NCBI GenBank assembly: GCA_947445115.1
Contig: CANFCG010000001.1
Span: forward strand, 1-64,000
Origin: Comamonadaceae bacterium
GTDB taxonomy: Bacteria > Pseudomonadota > Gammaproteobacteria > Burkholderiales > Burkholderiaceae_C
Reading direction: 5' to 3'
DNA length: 64,000 nucleotides
The notes below the pieces were generated by a model. It made no database searches, had not been told where the DNA came from, and saw only the letters and a program-made list of their open reading frames with translations. A program made the position numbers and the translations under genes. Below are positions 55,503 through 63,616 of the stretch, piece after piece (position 1 is the stretch's first letter; each line of letters opens with the position of its first letter).

Positions 55503-56273
55503 ATGAACATCACCCAAGTGCGCGAGCAAGCATTTGCCATGCCGCTCACGAACCCCTCGTATCCGCGTCCGCCGTATCGGTTTTACAACCGCGAATACAT
55601 CATCATTAGCTACCGCACCGACATGGACGCGCTGCGTGCTGTGGTGCCCGAGCCGCTAGATATTACCGACCCGATTGTGAAGTACGAATTCATCCGAATG
55701 CCTGACTCCACCGGCTTTGGCGACTACACCGAGTCGGGGCAAGTGATTCCTGTGAGCTTCAATGGCGAGCACGGCAGTTATGTCCACTCCATGTATTTGG
55801 ACGATGACGCACCGATTAGCGGCGGCCGCGAGCTGTGGGGATTTCCTAAAAAGCTCGCCAGCCCCAAAATCGTTCACGAAGGCGATGTGATTGTGGGCAC
55901 ATTGCATTACGGCAGCCAGCTGTGCGCCTCGGGCACGATGGGCTACAAACACAAAATCTTGGATGAGGCTGCGCAAGCTGCTCTAACTAAAAGCATGGAA
56001 GCACCAGGCTATTTGCTCAAAATCATTCCGCATGTGGACGGCACGCCGCGCATTTGCGAACTGGTGAAGTACCAGTTAGAGGACATCCAAATCAAAGGCG
56101 CGTGGACATCGCCTGCCGCTTTGCAGCTGTATCAACACGTGATTGCCGATGTGGCGCGTCTGCCTGTACTAGAGGTCGTCTCCGCCCTGCACTTTGTGGC
56201 TGACCTGACGCTAGGCATGGGCGAAGTGGTGCATGACTATTTGAAAACGGATTCATTGAAAGACAAAGTATGA
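55503..56273 (+). CDS. adc: Acetoacetate decarboxylase
   Basis: Decarboxylates acetoacetate to acetone through a Schiff base. 256 residues; the catalytic lysine lies in the adjacent pair Lys116-Lys117 of [16 protein letters not shown], matching the Lys115-Lys116 pair of the clostridial enzyme, and [17 protein letters not shown] supplies the acidic pocket. Next to bdhA it would complete a route from 3-hydroxybutyrate to acetone, or regulate acetoacetate levels. Some homologues act on other beta-keto acids, so the substrate is probable but not certain. Stop overlaps the patatin start by 4 nt. Confidence 0.92.
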   Translation: MNITQVREQAFAMPLTNPSYPRPPYRFYNREYIIISYRTDMDALRAVVPEPLDITDPIVKYEFIRMPDSTGFGDYTESGQVIPVSFNGEHGSYVHSMYLDDDAPISGGRELWGFPKKLASPKIVHEGDVIVGTLHYGSQLCASGTMGYKHKILDEAAQAALTKSMEAPGYLLKIIPHVDGTPRICELVKYQLEDIQIKGAWTSPAALQLYQHVIADVARLPVLEVVSALHFVADLTLGMGEVVHDYLKTDSLKDKV

Positions 56274-57367
56274 GTGCCAAGCCCAAAGCGGATCTTTCGG
56301 CTCAGTTAGCTAAGTACGAACGCGTCGCGCTCATGTTGCAAGGCGGCGGCGCACTAGGTTCGTATCAAGTGGGCGTGTACCAAGCGCTTGCCGAAGCCAA
56401 CTGCTTGCCGTCCTGGATTTGCGGCGTGTCAATTGGCGCCATCAACGGGGCCATCATTGCGGGCAATGCGCCGGGCAATCGCCTTGCGAAGTTGCAAGAG
56501 TTTTGGTCACTGGTCACCAGCCGCGAAGTCATGCCAGCCTTTAGTGGGCTCATGACCATGATGCTGGGGCAACCTGGGTTTTTTCAGCCCAACATCGTGA
56601 GTCCGTGGTTTGCAATGCAAGGCTCGCAAGCTGCAACCAGTTATTACGACACATCCGAGCTGCACAAAACACTAGATCGACTGATCGACTTTGGAAGACT
56701 AAACAATGGTGATGTGCGGCTAAGTGTGGGCGCAGTCAACGTAGGCACGGGTGACAACGTATTCTTCGATACCGCTAAAGAGCGACTCAGCGCCGAGCAC
56801 ATCATGGCAAGCGGTGCGTTGCCGCCTGCGCTGCCGATGGTCAAAATTGGCGATGGCTATTTTTGGGATGGCGGTATCGTCTCCAACACGCCGCTGCAAT
56901 ATCTGCTGGACGAGGAAGACGACAAGAGCTCGCTGGTGTTTCAAGTCGAACTCTTTAAAGCGGCAGGCGCTATTCCGCAAAACATGCAGCAGGCCGAAAC
57001 GCGGCAAAAAGACATCACCTATTCCAGCCGCACACGGCAAGCTACGCATGGCTTCCAGCACGCGCTTAGTCTGCGTAGTAAGCTGGCTGCGGCTTACAAG
57101 CGTATCCCCTCCGCTAAACTGAGTGCTGAGGAAAAAGCGATCATGCGCGACTATGCCGATGCGGGTGTCGTCAATTTGATCCAAATGATTTACCAAAGCA
57201 AGCCTGACGAGAACGGCAACAAAGATTACGAGTTTTCCAAATCGACTATGGAAGCCCATGTAGCGGCGGGTTACGCAGATGCGCAGCAAACGCTGGCGCA
57301 CACGGATTGGCTCGATAAACCAACGGCAGCCCAAGGCGTTGCGTTTCACCGATTGCATATTGACTAA
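56270..57367 (+). CDS. Patatin-like phospholipase family protein (with DUF3734)
   Basis: Serine lipid acyl hydrolase of 365 residues. Oxyanion loop [13 protein letters not shown] (24-36), nucleophile Ser54 in GVSIGAING, and catalytic Asp200 in [12 protein letters not shown] form the Ser-Asp dyad. The C-terminal part (about 220-340) with [20 protein letters not shown] matches the DUF3734 extension found on patatins beside bdhA. No signal peptide is visible, so it is cytoplasmic or membrane-associated. A role in polyhydroxybutyrate granule or membrane lipid turnover is suggested by the bdhA-adc operon (ATGA overlap), but this is inference. Confidence 0.9.
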   Translation: MSAKPKADLSAQLAKYERVALMLQGGGALGSYQVGVYQALAEANCLPSWICGVSIGAINGAIIAGNAPGNRLAKLQEFWSLVTSREVMPAFSGLMTMMLGQPGFFQPNIVSPWFAMQGSQAATSYYDTSELHKTLDRLIDFGRLNNGDVRLSVGAVNVGTGDNVFFDTAKERLSAEHIMASGALPPALPMVKIGDGYFWDGGIVSNTPLQYLLDEEDDKSSLVFQVELFKAAGAIPQNMQQAETRQKDITYSSRTRQATHGFQHALSLRSKLAAAYKRIPSAKLSAEEKAIMRDYADAGVVNLIQMIYQSKPDENGNKDYEFSKSTMEAHVAAGYADAQQTLAHTDWLDKPTAAQGVAFHRLHID

Positions 57368-57378
57368 CATTACCCCCC

Positions 57379-58995
57379 ATGACACATCAAAAAATTCTCA
57401 TCCTCGATTTCGGCTCGCAAGTCACCCAACTCATCGCTCGCCGCGTGCGCGAAGCCCATGTTTATTGCGAAGTCCATCCTTGCGATGTCACCAACGATTG
57501 GCTCAAAGACTACGCCGCTGACGGCAACCTAAAAGGCATCATCCTCTCTGGCTCACATGCCAGCGCCTACGAAGAAGCAACAGACAAAGCGCCCTCCCTT
57601 GTGTTTGCGCTGGGCATCCCCGTTTTAGGCATTTGCTACGGCATGCAAACCATGGCGCTGCAATTGGGCGGCAAGGTAGAAGCTGCTGAGGTCGTGGACG
57701 GCATCGCGAAGCGCGAATTTGGCTACGCCGAAGTGCGGGCGCGGGGGCATACCGAGCTACTCAAAGACATTGCGGACTTCACCACCGATGACGGCCACGG
57801 CATGCTCAAAGTGTGGATGAGCCACGGAGACAAAGTGACCGCGCTGCCAGAGGGCTTCAAAGTCATGGCGAGCACGCCGTCTTGCCCGATTGCGGGCATG
57901 GCTGACGAAGCGCGCAAGTTTTACGCACTGCAATTCCACCCCGAAGTCACGCACACCATCCAAGGCCAAGCCATGCTGAATCGCTTTGTGCTGGGCATTT
58001 GCGGAACCAAGGCAGACTGGATCATGCGTGACTACATCACCGATGCGGTCGCCTCCATCAAGCGCCAAGTTGGCTCTGAGCACGTGATTTTGGGCTTGTC
58101 GGGTGGCGTGGATTCATCCGTTGCCGCAGCGCTCATCCACCGCGCCATTGGCGACCAGCTGACCTGCGTGTTTGTCGATCACGGCTTACTCCGCTTGGGC
58201 GAAGGCGACATGGTGATGGGCATGTTTGTTGGCAAGCTCCACGCAAAAGTCATCCGCGTCGATGCCGAGGCCCAGTTCCTTGGGCACTTGGCGGGAGTGT
58301 CAGAACCCGAAGCCAAACGCAAAATTATTGGCCGCGAATTTGTGGAGGTCTTCAAGGCCGAAGCCGCAAAAATTAAGGGCGCAACGTTCCTAGCGCAAGG
58401 CACCATCTACCCCGACGTGATTGAGTCGGGCGGCGCAAAAACCAAGAAGGCCGTCGTCATCAAAAGCCATCACAACGTGGGCGGCTTGCCCGAGCAATTA
58501 GGGCTCAAACTGCTAGAGCCACTGCGCGAACTCTTTAAAGACGAAGTGCGCGAACTCGGCGTGGCGCTTGGCCTGCCAGCCGATATGGTTTATCGCCATC
58601 CGTTCCCAGGCCCAGGACTTGGCGTGCGCATTTTGGGCGAAGTCAAAAAAGAATACGCCGATTTGCTACGCCGTGCGGATGCGATCTTTATCGAAGAACT
58701 GCGTAACTTTAAAGATGCGGATAGCGGCAAAAATTGGTATGAACTCACCAGCCAAGCCTTCACCGTGTTCCTACCCGTCAAGTCCGTGGGCGTGATGGGC
58801 GACGGCAGAACCTACGATTACGTCGTCGCGCTAAGAGCCGTGCAAACCTCAGACTTCATGACCGCAGACTGGGCAGAACTGCCCTACGCGCTACTCAAAA
58901 AAGTCAGCAGCCGCATCATCAACGAAGTGCGCGGCATTAACCGCGTAACGTATGACGTGTCGAGTAAGCCGCCTGCGACTATTGAGTGGGAGTGA
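57379..58995 (+). CDS. guaA: GMP synthase (glutamine-hydrolysing) GuaA
   Basis: Converts XMP to GMP with glutamine as nitrogen source. 538 residues: class I glutamine amidotransferase domain 1-200 with nucleophile Cys86 in LGICYGMQ and the later FHPEVTHT (catalytic His and Glu); ATP-pyrophosphatase domain with P-loop [14 protein letters not shown]; and dimerisation domain ending [17 protein letters not shown]. The [10 protein letters not shown] form of the amidotransferase loop is a known betaproteobacterial variant of the more common SGGP. No guaB is adjacent. It begins 11 bp after the patatin gene. Confidence 0.96.
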   Translation: MTHQKILILDFGSQVTQLIARRVREAHVYCEVHPCDVTNDWLKDYAADGNLKGIILSGSHASAYEEATDKAPSLVFALGIPVLGICYGMQTMALQLGGKVEAAEVVDGIAKREFGYAEVRARGHTELLKDIADFTTDDGHGMLKVWMSHGDKVTALPEGFKVMASTPSCPIAGMADEARKFYALQFHPEVTHTIQGQAMLNRFVLGICGTKADWIMRDYITDAVASIKRQVGSEHVILGLSGGVDSSVAAALIHRAIGDQLTCVFVDHGLLRLGEGDMVMGMFVGKLHAKVIRVDAEAQFLGHLAGVSEPEAKRKIIGREFVEVFKAEAAKIKGATFLAQGTIYPDVIESGGAKTKKAVVIKSHHNVGGLPEQLGLKLLEPLRELFKDEVRELGVALGLPADMVYRHPFPGPGLGVRILGEVKKEYADLLRRADAIFIEELRNFKDADSGKNWYELTSQAFTVFLPVKSVGVMGDGRTYDYVVALRAVQTSDFMTADWAELPYALLKKVSSRIINEVRGINRVTYDVSSKPPATIEWE

Positions 58996-59016
58996 AAATC
59001 TATCGATTGGATGAAC

Positions 59017-59321
59017 TTTTTCAAGCCTATGAAGTGCACTATTATTCTTTTATATTAATTAAAACATAGGGATTGTTATGAATGAAGAACTCAAAAAGAT
59101 GGATGCGGCTATTGGTGGATATTTATTATCCAAATGGCTTCCGCATGGAAGCATTCGTAAAATTATTTTTTTTATCTTTGTAGTTTTTGCAATTTCTGGT
59201 TTCTTAAGCGTACCTGAGTGGTGGCATTATTTACTGTTATTTTTTGCATTAACGATGTCACCTCGTGTTATTGGCTCATTAGCCTGCGGTTTAGGGAAAG
59301 TCACAAGTTTTTTTCAAGCCT
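59017..59321. other. AT-rich segment bounded by a 12-bp direct repeat
   Basis: TTTTTCAAGCCT occurs at 59017-59028 and again at 59310-59321. The DNA between is markedly AT-rich compared with guaA and the reductase on either side and contains only one small gene. The second copy lies in the last codons of that gene, and the remains of a VOC-family gene begin right after it. This looks like a scar of insertion or slipped recombination. Confidence 0.5.
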
Positions 59322-59332
59322 CAAAAAACTGA
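59078..59332 (+). CDS. Small hypothetical membrane protein
   Basis: I do not recognise this family. The 84-residue product has a polar, charged N-terminus (about 1-27), then two hydrophobic segments separated by a short WW-containing turn: about 28-45 (IIFFIFVVFAISGFLSV) and 49-62 (WHYLLLFFALTMS), and a short polar tail. AGGGA lies 7-8 nt before the ATG. Its base composition is far more AT-rich than its neighbours and it sits in a repeat-bounded insert, so it is probably a recent acquisition. A fragment of a larger transporter is possible. Confidence 0.55.
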   Translation: MNEELKKMDAAIGGYLLSKWLPHGSIRKIIFFIFVVFAISGFLSVPEWWHYLLLFFALTMSPRVIGSLACGLGKVTSFFQASKN

Positions 59333-59439
59333 ATGCAAACTGCGTGCTGAATGAGATGCCTCATGATGAGTTGTTTTATGACGTGTACTTCCGCGACTTG
59401 GATGGCAACAAGCTTTGCGCGTTTTGTATAGTGGAGTGA
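59332..59439 (+). pseudogene. 3' remnant of a VOC (glyoxalase/bleomycin-resistance) family gene
   Basis: Reading 59332-59439 gives about 35 codons ending ELFYDVYFRDLDGNKLCAFC and then IVE and a stop. The YFRDxDGNKLCAFC ending is typical of the last strand of VOC-superfamily dioxygenase/glyoxalase-like proteins. No matching N-terminal part can be found upstream, where the AT-rich insert lies, so this is a decayed 3' fragment rather than a gene. Confidence 0.6.
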
Positions 59440-59450
59440 GGGCATCAATC

Positions 59451-60092
59451 ATGACAAAAGTTCGCGTAGCAGGATTTAGCATCTCTATTGACGGCTTCGG
59501 AGCTGGCATCGAGCAAAGCCTTCAGCAGCCTCTTGGCAAAGACGGTGCAGAGCTGATGCAATGGATGTTCCCTACGCGCTTTTTTTACGCCATGCAAGGC
59601 AAAGAAGGCGGCACGACTGGCGTGGATGACCAATTTGCACACCGCGCCATGGACGGCTTTGGCGCATTCATCCTTGGCCGCAATATGTTTGGACCCGTGC
59701 GTGGCGAGTGGACGGACGACCAATGGAGGGGTTGGTGGGGTGATAACCCGCCCTATCACGCACCGACCTTCATACTCACCCACCACCCACGCGCATCTAT
59801 TGAAATGGAAGGCGGCACGGTCTTTCACTTTGTGACCGAAGGGATTGAGGTTGCGATGCACCGTGCGCGTCAAGCTGCTGGCGAGAAGGACATCAAAATT
59901 GGTGGCGGGGTTGATACGGTGCGGCAGTATCTACGTGCAGGGCTTGTCGATGAAATCCACTATGCCGTCTCGCCCGTTGTTCTAGGGCGGGGCGAGGCTA
60001 TGTTTACGGGGATTGATCTACGGGCGATGGGGTATCTTGTCAGTGAACACGTGGCAACCGATTTAGCGACGCACATTGTGCTCAGCCGCTAA
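59451..60092 (+). CDS. Dihydrofolate reductase family protein (RibD C-terminal domain)
   Basis: A 213-residue DHFR-fold reductase of the RibD_C group. VRVAGFSISIDGFGAG at the start, GFGAFILGRNMFGPVRGEW in the middle and IGGGVDTVRQYLRAGLVDEI with SPVVLGRGEAMF near the end are the family blocks for NADPH binding. It is not a true folate-pathway FolA; the substrate is unknown. ATG 59451 has GAGGG 8 nt upstream; an in-frame TTG at 59415 lies in the VOC remnant. Converges on the YjdM-like gene with a 10-bp gap. Confidence 0.84.
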   Translation: MTKVRVAGFSISIDGFGAGIEQSLQQPLGKDGAELMQWMFPTRFFYAMQGKEGGTTGVDDQFAHRAMDGFGAFILGRNMFGPVRGEWTDDQWRGWWGDNPPYHAPTFILTHHPRASIEMEGGTVFHFVTEGIEVAMHRARQAAGEKDIKIGGGVDTVRQYLRAGLVDEIHYAVSPVVLGRGEAMFTGIDLRAMGYLVSEHVATDLATHIVLSR

Positions 60093-60102
60093 ATCATTAA
60101 CC

Positions 60103-60447
60103 TTAGACTTTTTTCACAAAACCAGACTTCAGTTGCATGGCACCCACGCCGTCTATCTTGCAGTCAATATCGTGATCGCCTTCAATGATTCGGATGTTTT
60201 TAGCTTTTGTGCCCACCTTAATGACGAGCGATGAGCCTTTGACTTTGAGGTCTTTGACCAAGGTCACGGTGTCTCCGTCTACCAGCACATTGCCATTGGC
60301 ATCGCGCACAACGCGCACTTCTTCGGCATTGGCTTCAGCGGACGAGGGAGTCCACTCATGAGCGCACTCGGGACAAATCAAGAGGCCGGCATCTTCGTAG
60401 GCAAATTCAGAGCCACATTTGGGACAATTGGGGATAGTTGAAGTCAT
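60103..60447 (-). CDS. YjdM/PhnA-family zinc-ribbon protein
   Basis: A 114-residue cytoplasmic protein of the PhnA/YjdM family, historically tied to alkylphosphonate uptake although that role is not established. N-terminal zinc ribbon with [20 protein letters not shown] (two CxxC knuckles, about 9-28), then the conserved beta-rich domain [20 protein letters not shown] and a [19 protein letters not shown] ending. ATG 60445-60447 interlocks with the GST start; a GTG 21 nt upstream is less likely. No phosphonate genes are in the window, so a phn function is not implied. Confidence 0.87.
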   Translation of the reverse strand: MTSTIPNCPKCGSEFAYEDAGLLICPECAHEWTPSSAEANAEEVRVVRDANGNVLVDGDTVTLVKDLKVKGSSLVIKVGTKAKNIRIIEGDHDIDCKIDGVGAMQLKSGFVKKV

Positions 60448-61051
60448 GCCTAATTTTACTTTGCCCACCCTTTTTTCCTTCCGTCGCTGCCCCTATGCCA
60501 TGCGAGCCCGCATGGCGCTTGGGGTTGCTGGCATTGCATATCAAACGATTGAGGTGTCACTCAGGGCAAAACCGCCTGAATTACTTGCCATTTCGCCCAA
60601 GGGAACCGTGCCCGTGATGCAGTTGCCTGATGGCACGATGCTAGAGCAAAGCCTAGACATCATGCGCTGGGCGCTTGCGCAAAATGATCCTGCGGGATGG
60701 TTAACCGCCGACACCGAAGCAAAGATCAACCACTGGATTGTGCTTTGCGACGACACATTCAAGCCACTGTTGGATCGCTACAAATACGCGAGTCGCCATC
60801 CTGAGCTGACGATGGCGCAGCACCGCGAACGAGCCATGTCAGCGTTTATTTTTCCCTTGGAAAATGCTCTACAAGCCATACCAGATAAGGCTTCGCGAGC
60901 ATCGCTTGCCGATGCTGCCATATTCCCATTCGTGCGCCAGTTCGCTGCTGTCGATCAAAAATGGTTTGATACCCAACCGCTACCCGCCGTGCAGGCGTGG
61001 CTGGCGCGTTGGTTGGCCTCCGAATTGTTTGTCGCAATAATGAAGAAATGA
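60446..61051 (+). CDS. Glutathione S-transferase family protein
   Basis: A 201-residue GST-like protein. Thioredoxin-fold N-terminus [18 protein letters not shown] (near 8-25) carries a CPxA-type site, with the cis-proline and glutathione-contact segments [11 protein letters not shown] and [13 protein letters not shown]; the alpha-helical C-terminal domain has [15 protein letters not shown] with the N-cap aspartate. Function is unassigned; it may be a thiol transferase. Its ATG shares bases with the divergent YjdM-like gene, and its stop overlaps the MEMO-AMMECR1 gene in ATGA, so it is translationally coupled to the AmmeMemoRadiSam pair. Confidence 0.88.
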   Translation: MPNFTLPTLFSFRRCPYAMRARMALGVAGIAYQTIEVSLRAKPPELLAISPKGTVPVMQLPDGTMLEQSLDIMRWALAQNDPAGWLTADTEAKINHWIVLCDDTFKPLLDRYKYASRHPELTMAQHRERAMSAFIFPLENALQAIPDKASRASLADAAIFPFVRQFAAVDQKWFDTQPLPAVQAWLARWLASELFVAIMKK

Positions 61052-62535
61052 CTCTCTCAATAGTTCGCCCCCCTGCTCTTGCCAACGCCTTTTATGCGGG
61101 CGATCCACTCACGCTGATGCGCGAGGTGGATGCACAATTGAGTGAAGGAATGCGGCTTGTAACAGCGCAACTTCACGCTCAATCAACCTGTCCAAAAATC
61201 TTAGTCGCCCCTCACGCAGGCCACGTCTACTCTGGCTTGGCGGCCAGCGTCGGCTATGCACGGATTGCGCCGCACATCGCCAAAATCAAACGCATCGTCA
61301 TGCTGTGTCCTGCGCACCGCGAGTACTTCCAAGGCGTTGCACTGCCAGATGTGTTGGCATTTGCCACACCGCTGGGCACGATGGCCGTCGATGCGCTGTG
61401 CGTTGCCGCCGTCAGCGATTTACCCTTTGTGGGCAACTATGCCAAAGCGCACGAGCAGGAGCACGCGCTGGAGGTTCATCTGCCGTTTTTGCAGCGCTTG
61501 TGGAAAGACTTAACTGTCGATTCGCAGCCGACAATTCTGCCAATGGTCGTGGGCGATGTGTCCGCAGAGCAAGTCTCTAGCTTGATTGAGCGCTTGTGGG
61601 GCAACGACCAAACGTTGATTTTGATTAGCACTGATCTGTCGCATTTTCAAACCTATGAATCGGCCAAGGCCACGGACAACTTGACTTGCGAGATGATTCG
61701 CGCTTTGCAGACAAATATTACCCACGCGCAGGCTTGCGGTGCAACGCCGCTCAATGCAGCGCTAATGCTTGCCAACAAAAGACTCTTGCAGATTGAGCAA
61801 CTCGCGTATTGCAACTCGGGTGATACCGCTGGCAATACGCCTGAGGGACGAGAGCGCGTGGTCGGTTACGCAAGCTTTGCGCTTTATGAAAACGCTGCTG
61901 ATACGCAAAACGGCATTCGTGCAAGCCTTACTGGATATGGCCTGCAGGCCGATCAAGGCGCTGCGCTCGTACAACTCGCGCGAGCCGCGCTGCATCACAC
62001 AGCGGGTGCGCCTGTCATGCCTACGCCCATGCAAGCGCCGTGGTTAGAAGCCGCTGGCGCGTGCTTTGTCACGCTATCCAAAAATGGACAACTGCGCGGC
62101 TGTATCGGTAGTTTGATGGCGCATCGCTCTATCAAAGACGATGTGATTCACAACGCACAGGCCGCGGCGCTGCATGACCACCGCTTTGCGCCCGTCACGG
62201 CAAATGAAGCACCCGAGCTGATGATTGAAGTCTCTGTTCTCACAAGCCCCGTCCCTCTTGGCTTTGCGAATGAGGCGCATGCGCTGTGGCAGCTCCAACC
62301 GCTCAAGGACGGTGTGATTTTTTCTGCCGAAGTGAACGGGCAACCCTACCGCAGCACCTTCTTGCCGCAGGTGTGGGGACAGATGGCGGACGCGCAGCAG
62401 TTCATGGCGCAGCTCAAAATGAAGGCGGGACTACCCGCTGATTTTTGGTCGGATGCAGTGCAGTTGCAAACCTACCGTGTGCAAGAATTTCATGAGCAAT
62501 CTGTCATTCCCGCGGAGGCGGGAATCCATGGATAG
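61048..62535 (+). CDS. Fused MEMO-AMMECR1 protein (AmmeMemoRadiSam proteins B and A)
   Basis: A 495-residue fusion of two families found together in the uncharacterised AmmeMemoRadiSam system. MEMO domain about 5-285: metal-ligand-like His56 in APHAGHVYSG, His90 in LCPAHREYF and Cys230 in ACGATPLNAAL, with AHEQEHALEVHLPFL and STDLSHF. AMMECR1 domain about 300-481: LRGCIGS at 349-355, then IEVSVLTSP and FLPQVWGQ. The final residues (SVIPAEAGIHG) are encoded by a dispersed palindromic repeat (62506-62525), so the tail is recent. ATG 61048 overlaps the GST stop; a start at 60997 would lie inside GST. Biochemical role unknown. The radical SAM partner overlaps by 8 nt. Confidence 0.92.
   Translation: MTLSIVRPPALANAFYAGDPLTLMREVDAQLSEGMRLVTAQLHAQSTCPKILVAPHAGHVYSGLAASVGYARIAPHIAKIKRIVMLCPAHREYFQGVALPDVLAFATPLGTMAVDALCVAAVSDLPFVGNYAKAHEQEHALEVHLPFLQRLWKDLTVDSQPTILPMVVGDVSAEQVSSLIERLWGNDQTLILISTDLSHFQTYESAKATDNLTCEMIRALQTNITHAQACGATPLNAALMLANKRLLQIEQLAYCNSGDTAGNTPEGRERVVGYASFALYENAADTQNGIRASLTGYGLQADQGAALVQLARAALHHTAGAPVMPTPMQAPWLEAAGACFVTLSKNGQLRGCIGSLMAHRSIKDDVIHNAQAAALHDHRFAPVTANEAPELMIEVSVLTSPVPLGFANEAHALWQLQPLKDGVIFSAEVNGQPYRSTFLPQVWGQMADAQQFMAQLKMKAGLPADFWSDAVQLQTYRVQEFHEQSVIPAEAGIHG
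62506..62525. repeat. Palindromic repeat ATTCCCGC-GGAG-GCGGGAAT at a gene junction
   Basis: Perfect 8-bp inverted repeat, same family as 34376-34395. It encodes VIPAEAGI at the end of the MEMO-AMMECR1 protein and ends 2 nt before the radical SAM start codon. In RNA it would form a strong hairpin covering the ribosome-binding region of the downstream gene. Confidence 0.85.
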
Positions 62536-63607
62536 TTATCTCGCAAACTGGTGGCACGCCTTACCAGATGGGCGTTTGCAATGCGACTTGTGCCCGCGCG
62601 AATGCAAACTCTACGAGGGACAACGCGGCCTGTGCTTTGTGCGCGAGCGGCGTGGCAATCAAGTCGTTTTGGATACATGGGGGCGCTCATCGGGGTTTTG
62701 TTTAGACCCGATTGAAAAGAAGCCGCTCAACCATTTCTACCCAGGCTCTAGCATTTTGAGTTTTGGTACGGCGGGTTGCAATCTGGCTTGCAAGTTTTGC
62801 CAAAACTGGGATATCTCTAAAAGCCGTGACACCGACAAAATTGGGCAACGGGTGTTGCCAGAGCAAATTGCAGCAGGATGCTTGGAGCTCAAAACCCCAG
62901 CAATTGCCTTTACCTATAACGACCCCATCATATTTGCCGAGTACGCCATGGACGTGGCGGACGCCTGCCACGCAAGTGGTATCCGCACGGTGGCTGTGAC
63001 AGCAGGCTACATCCACCCTGCGCCGCGCAAAGCCTTGTTTGCCAAGATGGACGCTGCGAACGTGGACTTGAAAGCTTTTTCGCAAAGTTTTTATGCAAGC
63101 ACCTGTTCGGGCGATTTACAAACGGTTTTGGATACGCTGGTTTACATCAAACATCGCACGAATTGCTGGTTAGAAATCACCACGCTACTCATTCCAGATG
63201 CCAACGATTCCGATGCTGAGATCGCTGCGCTTAGCCAGTGGGTCATGCGCGAGCTGGGGCCCGACGTGCCGCTCCACTTCTCGGCCTTCCACCCTGACTA
63301 CAAGATGCTGGACAAGCCGGCGACGCCACCCGAGACGTTGATACGAGCTCGCCGCATTGCCATAGACCAAGGGCTGCGCTATGTGTACACGGGCAACATC
63401 CATGATGCAGCAGGTGGAACGACGGATTGCCCTAGCTGCCAGCATCCTGTCATTCAGCGCGACTGGTATCACATCGAAGCTTATGCGCTCACGCATGGCA
63501 ACCAATGCCCGAATTGCAGTCACCCGATCGCAGGACATTTCGAATCACTAAGCGGTGAGTTCGTACAATTCGGTAGGCAACGTATTCCTGTTCAATTTAA
63601 TTCGTGA
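62528..63607 (+). CDS. AmmeMemoRadiSam system radical SAM enzyme
   Basis: Radical S-adenosylmethionine protein of 359 residues. The 4Fe-4S cluster motif CNLACKFC gives Cys84, Cys88 and Cys91. N-terminal Cys19, Cys22, Cys26 and Cys36 (CDLCPREC...GLCFVRER) match the PflA-like subfamily, and two C-terminal CxxC knuckles (CPSCQHP and CPNCSHP) form a probable extra metal site, so an auxiliary cluster or zinc is possible. Start ATG 62528 is chosen; an upstream in-frame ATG (62453) would only add repeat-encoded residues. Translation is likely coupled to the MEMO-AMMECR1 gene (8-nt overlap). Substrate unknown; family members co-occur with MEMO and AMMECR1 domains. Confidence 0.92.
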   Translation: MDSYLANWWHALPDGRLQCDLCPRECKLYEGQRGLCFVRERRGNQVVLDTWGRSSGFCLDPIEKKPLNHFYPGSSILSFGTAGCNLACKFCQNWDISKSRDTDKIGQRVLPEQIAAGCLELKTPAIAFTYNDPIIFAEYAMDVADACHASGIRTVAVTAGYIHPAPRKALFAKMDAANVDLKAFSQSFYASTCSGDLQTVLDTLVYIKHRTNCWLEITTLLIPDANDSDAEIAALSQWVMRELGPDVPLHFSAFHPDYKMLDKPATPPETLIRARRIAIDQGLRYVYTGNIHDAAGGTTDCPSCQHPVIQRDWYHIEAYALTHGNQCPNCSHPIAGHFESLSGEFVQFGRQRIPVQFNS

Positions 63608-63616
63608 GCACAAAGC

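Noticed and set aside
58992-59069. 25-codon frame starting at GTG over the guaA stop
   Set aside because: Very short, runs into AT-rich DNA and matches no family; most likely a chance frame beside the insert.
60997-61047. Upstream in-frame start for the MEMO-AMMECR1 gene
   Set aside because: It would add 17 residues encoded within the GST gene; ATG 61048 overlaps the GST stop in the usual ATGA form and matches the family start.
62453-62527. Upstream in-frame start for the radical SAM gene
   Set aside because: The added 25 residues include FPRRRES, which is the dispersed repeat read in another frame, not protein family sequence.
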